Shown piece after piece: positions 24,619-33,741 of a DNA stretch of 46,208 bases. The notes beneath the pieces were generated by a model that was given only the letters and a program-made list of their open reading frames with translations, did not search any database and was not told where the DNA came from. A program made the translations under genes and the position numbers. The DNA comes from CAZBUK01 sp964495085. Lineage in GTDB: Bacteria; Bacteroidota; Ignavibacteria; T3Sed10-11. Location: assembly GCA_964495085.1 (NCBI GenBank), contig CAZBUK010000026.1, forward strand, positions 1 through 46,208. Direction: 5' to 3'. Within the stretch, counting starts at the first letter, position 1. Each line of letters begins with the position of its first letter.

Positions 24619-25917
24619 TCACGAACGGTAATCGATCATCGGACTCCCCATTTTCTCACGGCGCCTGAGATCCCATTCCTTGACAAACAGAATGATGATC
24701 GCAGTCGTCGGCAATGCGATAAGAAGTCCCACGAATCCGAGGAAGAAACCGAATACGAGGAGACACAGTATGAGCAAGACCGGATGCATTCCGATCGGCT
24801 TGCCGAGAATGAAGGGAGCAAGAACGTAATTTTCCAACACCGCCAATGCACCTATGCTCATAACGGCGGAGAGAACCCTGAGCAGGATGGGAGGTTCCGA
24901 GATGAATGCGACAATTGCTGCAATGAGCATCGTTACCACGAGTCCGAAATACGGGATGAAATCGAGAAGGGCGGTCAGGACACCCAGTACAACCGGATAC
25001 TTGATACCGAATATCCAGAACAGGAAGCCTGCGAGGAGGCCGTTTATCGAAGCCAGAATTATATATCCGCGGACATACCTGCCTAACAGCGCATCGATTT
25101 TATGGTAATAATAAACGATGTCGGGCTGGACTTCCTCCGGAAATAGCAGCCGTACCCGCCGCTTCACGGCGGGAAAATCCTTGATCAGATAGAAGGTGAG
25201 GAACGGTACGATGACGATATTGATCAATTGTGTGATCCATCCCGACAAGCCGATCAATATGTTCAATGCACCTTCAACGAACAGGACGGTCACATCCTCA
25301 AGTTTCGGGATAATCTCCTTTTCGAAAAGCTCGTCGAGATAGTCGGTCGGAATCCCGCGGGCAGCCAGCCATTCGATCAGCTTACCCTCCCGCAACCATA
25401 CCCCGACGGCTCCGAGCGCGGACGTTATGTTTACAATCAGATCGTTAAATTGTTCAAGTACGAGCGGCATGAGCAGCGTAATCGATGCTACGATAAAACC
25501 GATGATCGACAAAAGCACCGTCAGCGAGCTGACCCATCGCGGTACTCCTTTTCGCTCGAACTTGTCTACATACGGGTTTACAATATACGCCAGGCCGAAA
25601 GAGATAATGAACGGTATCAGTATCCCGATCAAAGTATAGGCGAACCAAAAAATAAAGAGGAGTATGCTAACCCAGATCATACGCCTCGGAACCGTTTCTT
25701 TCCGAACGGGATAGAGGATGAATATTATCATGCCGAGCACAAGGAACGGCGAGATGACCGATTCAACGGTATAGAGGAACAAAAAAAGGAGGAGAAGAGA
25801 AGCAACGAGCAGAATCGTAAGTTGATACGGAGCAATTCCCGAATACGCATTTGAATGCACGGTTTGCTCCGTTTTACCGGATGGTGACGGCTTGGTCGTA
25901 CGTTTCTGTTTTGTCAT
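24619..25917 (-). CDS. AI-2E family transporter (YdiK/PerM type membrane protein)
   Basis: A 432-residue membrane protein with about eight hydrophobic segments. The AI-2E/UPF0118 landmarks are IPFIISFGLAYIVNPYVDKFERKGVPRW, the large central soluble region, FYLIKDFPAVKRRVRLLFP, and the closing block DFIPYFGLVVTMLIAAIVAF with ENYVLAPFILGKPIGMHPVLLIL. Members export signals, act in Na+/H+ antiport, or are uncharacterised, so the substrate is open. An approximately 30-residue hydrophilic Lys/Thr/Ser-rich N-terminus precedes the first membrane helix. It lies 11 bases after the dUTPase gene. Confidence 0.9.
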   Translation of the reverse strand: MTKQKRTTKPSPSGKTEQTVHSNAYSGIAPYQLTILLVASLLLLFLFLYTVESVISPFLVLGMIIFILYPVRKETVPRRMIWVSILLFIFWFAYTLIGILIPFIISFGLAYIVNPYVDKFERKGVPRWVSSLTVLLSIIGFIVASITLLMPLVLEQFNDLIVNITSALGAVGVWLREGKLIEWLAARGIPTDYLDELFEKEIIPKLEDVTVLFVEGALNILIGLSGWITQLINIVIVPFLTFYLIKDFPAVKRRVRLLFPEEVQPDIVYYYHKIDALLGRYVRGYIILASINGLLAGFLFWIFGIKYPVVLGVLTALLDFIPYFGLVVTMLIAAIVAFISEPPILLRVLSAVMSIGALAVLENYVLAPFILGKPIGMHPVLLILCLLVFGFFLGFVGLLIALPTTAIIILFVKEWDLRRREKMGSPMIDYRS

Positions 25918-25928
25918 TGATCGGAATG

Positions 25929-26489
25929 CTATCTGCTTCCTGTATGGCCGAATCCCCCGGCCCCACGGTCCGTGTTATCGACGGCGGATGATTCTACCCA
26001 ATCCACTCGTGCGTATGTAGAGACAACCATCTGCGCAATGCGATCCCCGCGATGAATCGTAAACGGTTCCTTCCCGAAATTGACGAGGATTATTTTCACT
26101 TCACCCCGGTAGTCCGAGTCGATAGTCCCGGGAGAGTTGAGAATTCCAATGCTGTGTTTCACCGCCAATCCGCTTCGCGGTCTGATCTGGGCCTCATAGC
26201 CAGCCGGCAACTCAATTATAAAACCGGTCGGTATCAATGCCGACTCTCCGGGGGCTATGACCTGATCCTCTTCCACTGCTGCGTGAATATCCATCCCCGC
26301 CGATCCATCGGTCGAATACTCCGGAATCGGAATATCGGCAGTACCGCTGCCGCTTCGTTTAATTTTAACCGAGATGTGTTCCAAGTGAGCGTACCGTGAA
26401 GATATTTTCCGAAAAAATAATGTAGCGATATGGTGGACGAAAATCAACCGGAGTTTCCCCCAAAAAACCGGCCGCTGCATAGTGATCAC
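25929..26489 (-). CDS. dut: deoxyuridine 5'-triphosphate nucleotidohydrolase (dUTPase)
   Basis: dUTPase removes dUTP to keep uracil out of DNA and supplies dUMP. All five motifs of the trimeric family are visible: STDGSAGMDIHA, RPRSGLAVK, GTIDSDYRGEVKI, GDRIAQMVV and the C-terminal RGAGGFGHTG arm. The conserved domain begins near residue 39 (ISVKIKR); the first 35 or so residues look unlike the family and may not be translated, with a TTG at 26384 as one alternative start. It opens the run that continues to queG. Confidence 0.93.
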   Translation of the reverse strand: MITMQRPVFWGKLRLIFVHHIATLFFRKISSRYAHLEHISVKIKRSGSGTADIPIPEYSTDGSAGMDIHAAVEEDQVIAPGESALIPTGFIIELPAGYEAQIRPRSGLAVKHSIGILNSPGTIDSDYRGEVKIILVNFGKEPFTIHRGDRIAQMVVSTYARVDWVESSAVDNTDRGAGGFGHTGSR

Positions 26490-26691
26490 GGAGTCATGCC
26501 GATATCTACGCTTATAATCAGAAAATGGAGTGAAGTATAACGGATACTACCCGGACAAAGTTACCGGACAAGCATGTGATTCGTTTTAATTGCCGTGCAT
26601 ATACCGACGGGTATGCAACGGTCGAAGAGTGATTTCGGATGTATCCATGCGAAAGGTAACTATCGGAGTGTAGAGGTACTCTCGACTAAAT

Positions 26692-28329
26692 TTATCTCCT
26701 CGGAGGAGGGGGCGGTTGCGGACTCTCCGGTGCGATTCTGCCCGGCGATTGTTCGATCAGCGAGTCGAGAGAGTGGTGCAATTTCCGGAGCAATTCAGGA
26801 TCGTTCCGCAGGGCTTGTTGGTGGAAATCATGGAACAAGGATTCGGGGAACACAAAGTCGCCGCGCTGAACGTAGGAGAACCTGCCGAGCTCGTCTTGTA
26901 TTCGACCGAGATATTGGATAAGACTGTCTTCGAATCCTCCGGAAGTAATTGATTTTTGAATGGAATCGACGAGGGCGTAATGATATGCATACGACCGCAT
27001 CATTTCCGACCGTTTGCGCAGCTCTCTCGAAATGTCGCGCAGTTGTCTGAAATATTCGGCATCGGATTGCGGATACTGTTTCGTCTCAATCCTGATTGTC
27101 TGCTGATATTCTCCGGGATGCTTCGATTTATTTTCCATCTGCGCATATATCTGAAGCGAAAGGCTATCGGACCATTCACCGGTGAACGGAGATATACGAA
27201 TTTTTGTATTGCGTATCCCCTCATTTATAAACGCCGCGGTATGTCCCGACTTTCCGGGACTAGATTCGGTGTATACCCAGACATCAGGCGCTTGCGGGGC
27301 TGCGATGGTAAATTCACCGGTAATGACCGTATCCGATTTCAGAACGATGAACGGCCGCGGCGGAGCCGGTGGACGTGCCGTTGCTTTCGCCGCCGGATGT
27401 TCGTGCCCGGCGACAACATCGGTATGACCCGCAGCTTCACCCGCTCTGCTTTGTCTCGAAATAACTATTGTGGGTAGCGGTACTTCCTGAGAGGGTATGT
27501 GCAGCTCCGGATTAAAACTGAATAATATAGTGTTGAATTTATCGCGCTGGGCGGGTTTCAACTCGTGAGCGACCGAGGCGAGAATGAATTTATCAAGCCC
27601 GACAATATCCGGACTCACCATCATCTCCCGATCCTCAACAATGAACGCGCTCTGGGCGATACGGTCGCGGAAGATGGCAAATACAGAGTCGATTTTATTC
27701 TTCTGCAGATCGGAGAGATCAAGATCGCGGGTAAATTCCGCGAACGACGGTGTCCTATCCGTCCCGATTGAGTCGGTAATTTCCAGATCGTATTGTTCCG
27801 GGGAATCGCTGTCGATGTGCAGTGCATGGCCTCCGGCTTCCGGTATTGTCAGCGTCCCGCTGAGAGCGAACTGCAGCATATCGTCGTTCGTGAGACCGGT
27901 GAATAATGGACGCAGCGCCCCCTCAATGATTCCCTGATCATAGATATCCTCGACCAATGCCCTCTTCTCGGAGAAATACTCGGATATTGAGTTCCAGTTC
28001 CTGACTGCGGTAAACGAACCGAATCCTACGACGAGCATTGCCAGAACCGTCGCCACTGGGACGAGTCGCCTCGGAATCACCTCCGGCCGCTCAGTATTAC
28101 CCGTCTCGCGATCTGTGAGGTTTTGAATTATCGCCGGCCAGAGATTTTTCTGCGGAAAAGGATGACGGATAGATTGTAAACCAGACCTGATCCGCATCAG
28201 ATCCCGGTAATATTCCTTCCATTGCGGCTGTGTAAGCAACTCCTTCTCGACAAATTCCTTTTCGTCTGCTTTGCACGTCCCGTCGATGTAACTTGATATC
28301 AATAGTTCATAGTTGGCCCGGTTCTTCAT
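26692..28329 (-). CDS. long anti-sigma-like membrane protein with Spy-like periplasmic region
   Basis: The gene overlaps the ECF sigma gene by four bases (ATGA), marking it as the partner anti-sigma. The N-terminal 80 residues look like an anti-sigma domain (ISSYIDGTCKADEKEFVEKEL) but lack the zinc HxxxCxxC motif. One membrane segment lies at about 88-108. The periplasmic part is unusually large. Residues about 195-270 (LDLSDLQKNKIDSVFAIFRDR, then HELKPAQRDKFNTILF) resemble the Spy/CnrX helical hairpin with LxxxQ-type turns. A proline-rich linker, a beta-like region, another helical segment (about 425-530) and a PQPPPPPRR tail follow. At 545 residues it is far longer than usual anti-sigma factors. 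Confidence 0.7.
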   Translation of the reverse strand: MKNRANYELLISSYIDGTCKADEKEFVEKELLTQPQWKEYYRDLMRIRSGLQSIRHPFPQKNLWPAIIQNLTDRETGNTERPEVIPRRLVPVATVLAMLVVGFGSFTAVRNWNSISEYFSEKRALVEDIYDQGIIEGALRPLFTGLTNDDMLQFALSGTLTIPEAGGHALHIDSDSPEQYDLEITDSIGTDRTPSFAEFTRDLDLSDLQKNKIDSVFAIFRDRIAQSAFIVEDREMMVSPDIVGLDKFILASVAHELKPAQRDKFNTILFSFNPELHIPSQEVPLPTIVISRQSRAGEAAGHTDVVAGHEHPAAKATARPPAPPRPFIVLKSDTVITGEFTIAAPQAPDVWVYTESSPGKSGHTAAFINEGIRNTKIRISPFTGEWSDSLSLQIYAQMENKSKHPGEYQQTIRIETKQYPQSDAEYFRQLRDISRELRKRSEMMRSYAYHYALVDSIQKSITSGGFEDSLIQYLGRIQDELGRFSYVQRGDFVFPESLFHDFHQQALRNDPELLRKLHHSLDSLIEQSPGRIAPESPQPPPPPRR

Positions 28330-28964
28330 ATCTCATCCCGCAGATACGGTTGCAATATTACACGAAGCGCAGATCTGGCGCGCGATAATCTGGATTTTAC
28401 TGTTCCCATTTCAATTTCAAGAACTTCGGCTATCTCTTCGTATGTATGGTCCTCTATATCTTTGAGGATAATGATCTCGCGCTGAGAATCCGGCAGCTTC
28501 ATTAACGCGGCATTGACCGCGTCCGAGAACCCGTCGGTCTGAATCGTCTCTGACTCTCCGTTCCGGACGATGCTATCCTCCTGCATATCCATTGAACTGA
28601 AAGGAATGAACCTCTTCCAGCGTTTTCTCCTGAGCTCGTCCCGGCATTTATTTATGGTGATTCGGTACAACCACGTGTAGAATTTCGAATCGAAGCGGAA
28701 AGTCTGCAATCCCTTATAGACCTTGACGAATATCTCCTGTGAGAGATCGTCAATCACGTCGGTCCGGTTGATAACGTAGAATATCAGCGACCTGACTCTA
28801 TCCTGATTTCGCTCCACCAGCAACCGGAATGCATCCCTATCTCCGCTCTGAAATCTACGTACGAGGTCCTCGTCGTTCATATCGTGAACGGAGTGTGCCG
28901 TCGCTTCCCTGCTGAGCGGCAACGGGAGCGTTTCCTTACGATGTGCGAGAATGTCCTTATTCAC
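28326..28964 (-). CDS. ECF-type RNA polymerase sigma factor
   Basis: Region 2 is clear (DLVRRFQSGDRDAFRLLVERN, DVIDDLSQEIFVKVYKGLQTF, FYTWLYRITINKCRDELRR), as is region 4 (LMKLPDSQREIIILKDIEDHTYEEIAEVLEIEMGTVKSRLSRARSALR). The frame opens with GTG at 28964, but the conserved part begins at an internal ATG (28880), which may be the true start because no good ribosome site precedes either. It is coupled by ATGA overlap to the long anti-sigma-like gene. It is of the RpoE-like ECF type by its region 4. Confidence 0.92.
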   Translation of the reverse strand: MNKDILAHRKETLPLPLSREATAHSVHDMNDEDLVRRFQSGDRDAFRLLVERNQDRVRSLIFYVINRTDVIDDLSQEIFVKVYKGLQTFRFDSKFYTWLYRITINKCRDELRRKRWKRFIPFSSMDMQEDSIVRNGESETIQTDGFSDAVNAALMKLPDSQREIIILKDIEDHTYEEIAEVLEIEMGTVKSRLSRARSALRVILQPYLRDEI

Positions 28965-29056
28965 AAAGTATACCTGTTAGACGGCCAAATCCATATAATG
29001 TTCCATAATAATCCCGCGAGGCAGCTTGATACCGGGAACGGGCAGGACGGCTCTGC

Positions 29057-29437
29057 CTATGATAAGAAAAACGGCAGGCTCATCGCAGAAAAGATGGCAA
29101 AGAAGATAAATACCACAAAAAGACCGGAGAGAATCGTCCCGATCAAACCCAGCCAGAAACCGAGTTTCGCCAGCGTTTCTCCGGCTACGGACGAATTTCC
29201 CCTTCGAATCTCATCTTCTTCATGTTTGGCCAGTATCATCGCCGGAACCCCGGTGAGAAATCCGAACCCGAGTATGGAAAGTATTCCCAGTATAAGGGAA
29301 ATAATTGATTTAGTGCCAGCGCTTTCGGCTTTGAGCGGAAGCGGATGGGCCGTAGCTTCGGCTATGAGAGCATTTCCGCAACGGTTACAGTATCTGCTGT
29401 CTGCGGTATTCGTGTGTCCGCAACGTTGACAATTCAT
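29057..29437 (-). CDS. zinc-ribbon, DUF4190-type membrane protein
   Basis: A small protein with an N-terminal zinc ribbon (CQRCGHTNTADSRYCNRCG) and two long hydrophobic segments separated by a short charged loop. The loop (HEEDEIRRGNSSVAGETLAKLGFWLG) fits DUF4190: an ILGILS-x-G helix, an RGNSS-x-AG turn and a second helix. The ATG at 29437 is chosen; a GTG two codons earlier is possible. The function is unknown. It is the second zinc-ribbon membrane protein in the window. Confidence 0.85.
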   Translation of the reverse strand: MNCQRCGHTNTADSRYCNRCGNALIAEATAHPLPLKAESAGTKSIISLILGILSILGFGFLTGVPAMILAKHEEDEIRRGNSSVAGETLAKLGFWLGLIGTILSGLFVVFIFFAIFSAMSLPFFLS

Positions 29438-29523
29438 ATGCACGGTTTGATTGTTGATTGTGGTCTGGATATGAGTATCGATATTGATAGATACGAGGCC
29501 AAATGTTATAAGTTACGGTTTTT

Positions 29524-30357
29524 CTAAAGCACTAACCAGAGGAGTGCACCGGAGCCGACGACGATCAGAATTCGCAAAAACGCCGACAATCCGCCCGCAG
29601 TCTGCGCAGGAGGGAATGTCTCAATGATGATCACGCCATTTGCAGCTTCGCTGCCGTATATCAGTGCGGTGGGACCGATGATGACCTCGATATGTCGTAT
29701 TTCATCGGGATGCAACGATCCGATAAGATTTCCCGGCGAGGTGCCGATCCGGATTCCATCGATGATAATAAGGGGATTCTGATCTCCGAAATTCCGCTGC
29801 AGGGCAGATACTCTGCGGTCGAAGCTTATCCTTACGTCGAAGCCCTCTTCGTACACCTGTGCTCTCGGTACGAACGATCGGATGAGTTGAGCAAAACTGT
29901 ATACACCCGATTCGCGTATCTGATCATGCGTTATCACATAACTGTCGCCCGGATGCCGTTGTTTGAGTTTGACGCTGTCCGACAGAACGGTCACCTCCTC
30001 GAGAGGAATCGGACGTTCGAACATCGCGACATTATGCGTGACTGTCATGCCGGGCCCCAGGATTCTCGTGTAGCGACGGGTGACGAATCCGATGTGACTG
30101 AATTCAATGGTCGCCTCTCCGGCCGGAACCCCGCGTATCTCAAACCTGCCATCCTGGTCTGTCGCGGAGCCGAACGACGTTCCCACAATGAAGATGTTTA
30201 CGTTCGGCAGAGGGTTTCCGGTTTGCTGATCGGTAACCCTCCCGGTTATGGAAACGGTAAGACTCTCCTGCGAAACGGCCGGTGTATATATACAGATTAG
30301 AAAGACGGTAAGCAGAAGCGCGGGTGGGAAGCTTCGTTTGATGATATGCCTGGACAT
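29524..30357 (-). CDS. barrel-less CarboxypepD_reg plus TonB-plug protein with C-terminal membrane helix
   Basis: From the ATG at 30357 the 277-residue product has a signal peptide, then a CarboxypepD_reg-like domain (SITGRVTDQQTGNPLPNVNIFIVGTS...). A TonB receptor plug domain follows (ITHDQIRESGVYSFAQLIRSF, PLIIIDGIRIG, DEIRHIEVIIGPTALIYGSEAANGVIIIET). Where a receptor of 700-1000 residues would start its beta-barrel, this one ends with a short linker and a hydrophobic helix (AFLRILIVVGSGALLWLVL) and a stop. No barrel remnant follows; the next gene is unrelated. It could be a genuine membrane-anchored plug protein or a receptor truncated long ago, but the membrane-helix ending favours a real short form. 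Confidence 0.8.
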   Translation of the reverse strand: MSRHIIKRSFPPALLLTVFLICIYTPAVSQESLTVSITGRVTDQQTGNPLPNVNIFIVGTSFGSATDQDGRFEIRGVPAGEATIEFSHIGFVTRRYTRILGPGMTVTHNVAMFERPIPLEEVTVLSDSVKLKQRHPGDSYVITHDQIRESGVYSFAQLIRSFVPRAQVYEEGFDVRISFDRRVSALQRNFGDQNPLIIIDGIRIGTSPGNLIGSLHPDEIRHIEVIIGPTALIYGSEAANGVIIIETFPPAQTAGGLSAFLRILIVVGSGALLWLVL

Positions 30358-30526
30358 TGTGTCTGCCGGCTGCGTCACGTAGAAAGCATTCTTTGATATT
30401 ATAATTAAGATGCTTTTCCCGCAAAATAACACTGATGATCATTCACGCCGGGACCCTGAGCGATGGACCGTTATTCTAACGGGTAAGTAACAGCAGTAAC
30501 ACGATGCAAGTTCTGATAAGTTCCTG

Positions 30527-31795
30527 TTAAGCGGCTGCAGTTCCCGTATTTTTTATCTTCGCCTCGAATTCATCCCTGAATCGCCGCAGTGCACTCTGGA
30601 CGGGCCAGGCAGCGGCATCCCCGAGTGCGCAGATAGTATTCCCTTCGATATTATTCGCCACATCAAGGAGGGTATCGAGATCTGCCATAATCCCCTCTCC
30701 CCGGTTGATGCGGGAAATGATCTTCTCCATCCAGCCGGTTCCTTCTCTACACGGTGTACACTGGCCGCAAGATTCATGGTGGTAGAATCTCGAGATTCGC
30801 TCAAGCACATCGACCAGATCCGTATCTTCATCCATAACGATCACACCGCCGGTACCGATGGCGGATCCTGCCGCCTTCAGCGAATCGGCGTCCATCCGTA
30901 TTCCTTCGAGCGAGTCTCCGCGCAGGAACGGTGTCGACGATCCTCCGGGTATGACCGCTTTAATTTTTTTATCTCCCCGTACGCCGCCCGCATATGTGTA
31001 GATCAGATCGGTGAGCAAAACTCCCGTCGGCAATTCGTATACTCCGGGCTTATTCACATGACCGCTCACGCCGAAGAGCAGCGTTCCGGGATGCTTTTCA
31101 TACCCGATCCGCGAGTACCACTCCGCGCCTTTCATGATGATTGTCGGGATATTGGCGATAGTCTCCACATTATTGACAGTCGTCGGACAACCCCACAGAC
31201 CGTACTGTGCGGGGAACGGCGGTTTCACTCTGGGGTATCCCCGTTCTCCCTCCAGCGAGTTCATAAGTGACGATTCTTCGCCGCAAATGTACGCACCTGC
31301 TCCGCGGTGAATGAAGACATCGATCGAGTATTCGGAGCCGCAGATATTCTTTCCTGCATACCCTTTCTCGTACGCCTCATCGATCGCTTTTTCCAGAATC
31401 CGGGTCCACTTGACATACTCCCCGCGAATATAGACGTACGCAGTCCTGACTCCCAGCGCAAAGGATGAGATGAGCGTTCCTTCTACCAGGCTATGCGGAT
31501 TGAATTCCAGTATAGCCCTGTCCTTGAACGTCCCGGGTTCTCCCTCATCTGCGTTGATACAGAGATATTTCGGTTTCTCAGTTTCTTTCGGCATGAATGT
31601 CCATTTAAGACCCGTGGGGAAGCATGCGCCGCCCCTACCGCGCAATCCGGATCCTTTCACCTCATCGATTACCTCGTGAGGTTTGAGATCGAGCGCTTTT
31701 TTCAACCCTCCGTACCCGCCCTCGCGTTCGTAAACCGATATCTTGTGAAGATCTCGAATTTCCGGGAGTAATATTTTAATGTTCTGCTCGCTCAT
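30527..31795 (-). CDS. nuoF: NADH-quinone oxidoreductase subunit F (NADH/FMN-binding)
   Basis: NuoF is the NADH-oxidising subunit of complex I. The glycine-rich NADH/FMN region GSGLRGRGGACFPTGLKW and CINADEGEPGTFKDR are present. The N3 4Fe-4S ligands are in ESCGQCTPCREG plus the distant Cys in NTICALGDAAAW. At 422 residues it is normal. It lies seven bases after nuoE and is the last complex I gene here; nuoG to nuoN do not follow. Confidence 0.96.
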   Translation of the reverse strand: MSEQNIKILLPEIRDLHKISVYEREGGYGGLKKALDLKPHEVIDEVKGSGLRGRGGACFPTGLKWTFMPKETEKPKYLCINADEGEPGTFKDRAILEFNPHSLVEGTLISSFALGVRTAYVYIRGEYVKWTRILEKAIDEAYEKGYAGKNICGSEYSIDVFIHRGAGAYICGEESSLMNSLEGERGYPRVKPPFPAQYGLWGCPTTVNNVETIANIPTIIMKGAEWYSRIGYEKHPGTLLFGVSGHVNKPGVYELPTGVLLTDLIYTYAGGVRGDKKIKAVIPGGSSTPFLRGDSLEGIRMDADSLKAAGSAIGTGGVIVMDEDTDLVDVLERISRFYHHESCGQCTPCREGTGWMEKIISRINRGEGIMADLDTLLDVANNIEGNTICALGDAAAWPVQSALRRFRDEFEAKIKNTGTAAA

Positions 31796-31802
31796 ATCCA
31801 GA

Positions 31803-32267
31803 TTATTTCAGTGATTCCAGAATTCGGTCGATTTTATCCTGCGTCAGATTTTCATGATAATCGTTGTTGATTTGCATCATCGGTGCCGTCCCGCAGGATC
31901 CCAGACATTCTACCTCGGTGAGGCTGAATTTACCGTCCGGGGTGGTCTCACCGGCATTGATGCCGCACTTTTTCCTGATATGGGACACAACTTCCCGTGA
32001 ACCCAGCAATTGACAGCTGATGTTGGTACAGACCTGGATATGATACCGACCCATCGGTTTATCGTAGTACATCGTATAAAAGGTCACGACGCCGAGAACG
32101 TGGCCGAAGGGAATTCCGAGATAATCTGCCAGGTACTGCATCGTTTCCCTGCTGATGTATCCTTCCTGTTCCTGGGCGATATGCAGTGCGGGAAGCAGTG
32201 CCGCCTGTTTATGCGGATACCGGGAAATGATTCTATCTAATCGTTCTTGATTCTGTTGGGTCAGCAT
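31803..32267 (-). CDS. nuoE: NADH-quinone oxidoreductase subunit E (2Fe-2S)
   Basis: The 24 kDa subunit of the NADH-input module. The thioredoxin-like fold carries the 2Fe-2S ligands in the two pairs VCTNISCQ and CLGSCGTAP. The N-terminal helical region (YPHKQAALLPALHIAQEQEGYI) is standard. At 154 residues it is normal. It sits between nuoD and nuoF, with short gaps, in the peripheral-arm gene order. Confidence 0.96.
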   Translation of the reverse strand: MLTQQNQERLDRIISRYPHKQAALLPALHIAQEQEGYISRETMQYLADYLGIPFGHVLGVVTFYTMYYDKPMGRYHIQVCTNISCQLLGSREVVSHIRKKCGINAGETTPDGKFSLTEVECLGSCGTAPMMQINNDYHENLTQDKIDRILESLK

Positions 32268-32335
32268 AGTTGGTTGGGTGTTTTCGCTTATCCGTCGTAG
32301 TCCGTTGAATTTCAGTCGGCGGGAAACCGCGACCG

Positions 32336-33592
32336 CTATTTATCCGCTTCTCCCATAACCGGATCGAGGCTCCCGATAACGGCGACCACATCTGAGATCA
32401 TGGCGTTTTTCAACATCTTCGGAATAGCCTGTATATTCACAAATGAGGGGGAACGAATCTTGAGTCTCCAGGGAACTCCACCGCCGCGACTGCAGATATA
32501 CCAGCCGAGTTCCCCTTTCGGATTCTCGGTGGCGAAATAAATTTCACCGGGTGGTGGATCTATTCCGAAATTAACCAGCATAAAATCGTGAATCATCTCC
32601 TCCATCCGGTTATATATCCTGTCTTTCCGCGGAAGCACCTTTTTCGGCTTATTCGCGTGTATCTCACCCTTCGGCATTTTATCGAGCAGTTGAGTCACTA
32701 TTTTTAAGCTCTCAAGCATCTCGTCTATCCTGACATAGTATCTGCTCAAACAGTCACCGCCTTCATGCGTGACGATGTCGAAATCAATTTCGTTATAGAG
32801 AAGGTATGGATTATCCCTGCGGAGATCCCGCGCAACTCCGGAGCCTCTGAGATTCGGTCCCGTCAATCCCATTGCAAGCGCATCTTCAGCCGAAATCGTT
32901 CCGATCCCGTCGCACCGTTCTATGAATATGCGGTTTTTTCTGAGCAGACGCTCACATTCCTCGATCGCCTCCGGGAGATAGGCGTTGAATTCTCTTATCA
33001 TCGCGACGACCTCGTCCGTCATATCCTGAGCGACGCCGCCTATGCGGGAGTAGCTTGTAGTAAATCTCGCGCCGGTCAGCACCTCGAATATGTCGTATAA
33101 TTTCTCGCGTTCACGGAATGTCCAGAGAAGTATCGTCAACGCGCCGACATCCATTGCCATCGAGCCGGTTGCCATCAGGTGAGATGATATCCGTGCAAGC
33201 TCCGATACGATCGTCCGTATGTATTGCGCCCGCGGCGGGGCTTCTACGCCAGCAAGTTTCTCCACTGCAAGAGCGTACGATACGTTGTTCGCCAGGGGAG
33301 AGAGATAGTCGAGACGGTCGGTATGTGGAATATATTCGTAGTAGGTCATATTCTCGGCCAGCTTCTCGTAACCCCGGTGCAGATATCCGATTTCGGGAAC
33401 ACACCCCACGACCCGTTCTCCGTCCAGCCTGAGCAACAGCCTCAATACGCCGTGGGTTGCAGGATGTTGAGGGCCGAAATTGAGAATCATGTCTGAGCCC
33501 AGCGGATCCGTCGTATCGATACTCGTGTGCTGATCGAGCAGCGTGTCCAGAATCTTACTTCTATTTTTTTCGAGTCTGCTGTCTAAGGACAT
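32336..33592 (-). CDS. nuoD: NADH-quinone oxidoreductase subunit D (49 kDa)
   Basis: The quinone-binding 49 kDa subunit. Signature segments are NFGPQHPATHGVLRLLLRLDGERV, GYLHRGYEKLAE, the TDRLDYLSPLANN helix and the C-terminal SPSFVNIQAIPKMLKNAMISDVVAVIGSLDPVMGEADK. It is a separate nuoD, not a nuoCD fusion. The ATG at 33592 (MSLDSRLEK) is preferred over a TTG two codons upstream. About 150 bases without a gene separate it from nuoC. Confidence 0.96.
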   Translation of the reverse strand: MSLDSRLEKNRSKILDTLLDQHTSIDTTDPLGSDMILNFGPQHPATHGVLRLLLRLDGERVVGCVPEIGYLHRGYEKLAENMTYYEYIPHTDRLDYLSPLANNVSYALAVEKLAGVEAPPRAQYIRTIVSELARISSHLMATGSMAMDVGALTILLWTFREREKLYDIFEVLTGARFTTSYSRIGGVAQDMTDEVVAMIREFNAYLPEAIEECERLLRKNRIFIERCDGIGTISAEDALAMGLTGPNLRGSGVARDLRRDNPYLLYNEIDFDIVTHEGGDCLSRYYVRIDEMLESLKIVTQLLDKMPKGEIHANKPKKVLPRKDRIYNRMEEMIHDFMLVNFGIDPPPGEIYFATENPKGELGWYICSRGGGVPWRLKIRSPSFVNIQAIPKMLKNAMISDVVAVIGSLDPVMGEADK

Positions 33593-33741
33593 ATTCAATA
33601 GAGGTTAATCAGAAAAATAGCTGCGACCGTTCGAGATGTATCTCCCGAGCGGAGATGCACAGTCAATTCGGAGTATTTTTTCGGGCGGCTTGCCTTCCGG
33701 TGCGTCGCGGTTCTCTTTTCGCGAGCTGTGTATCGGGTTTA

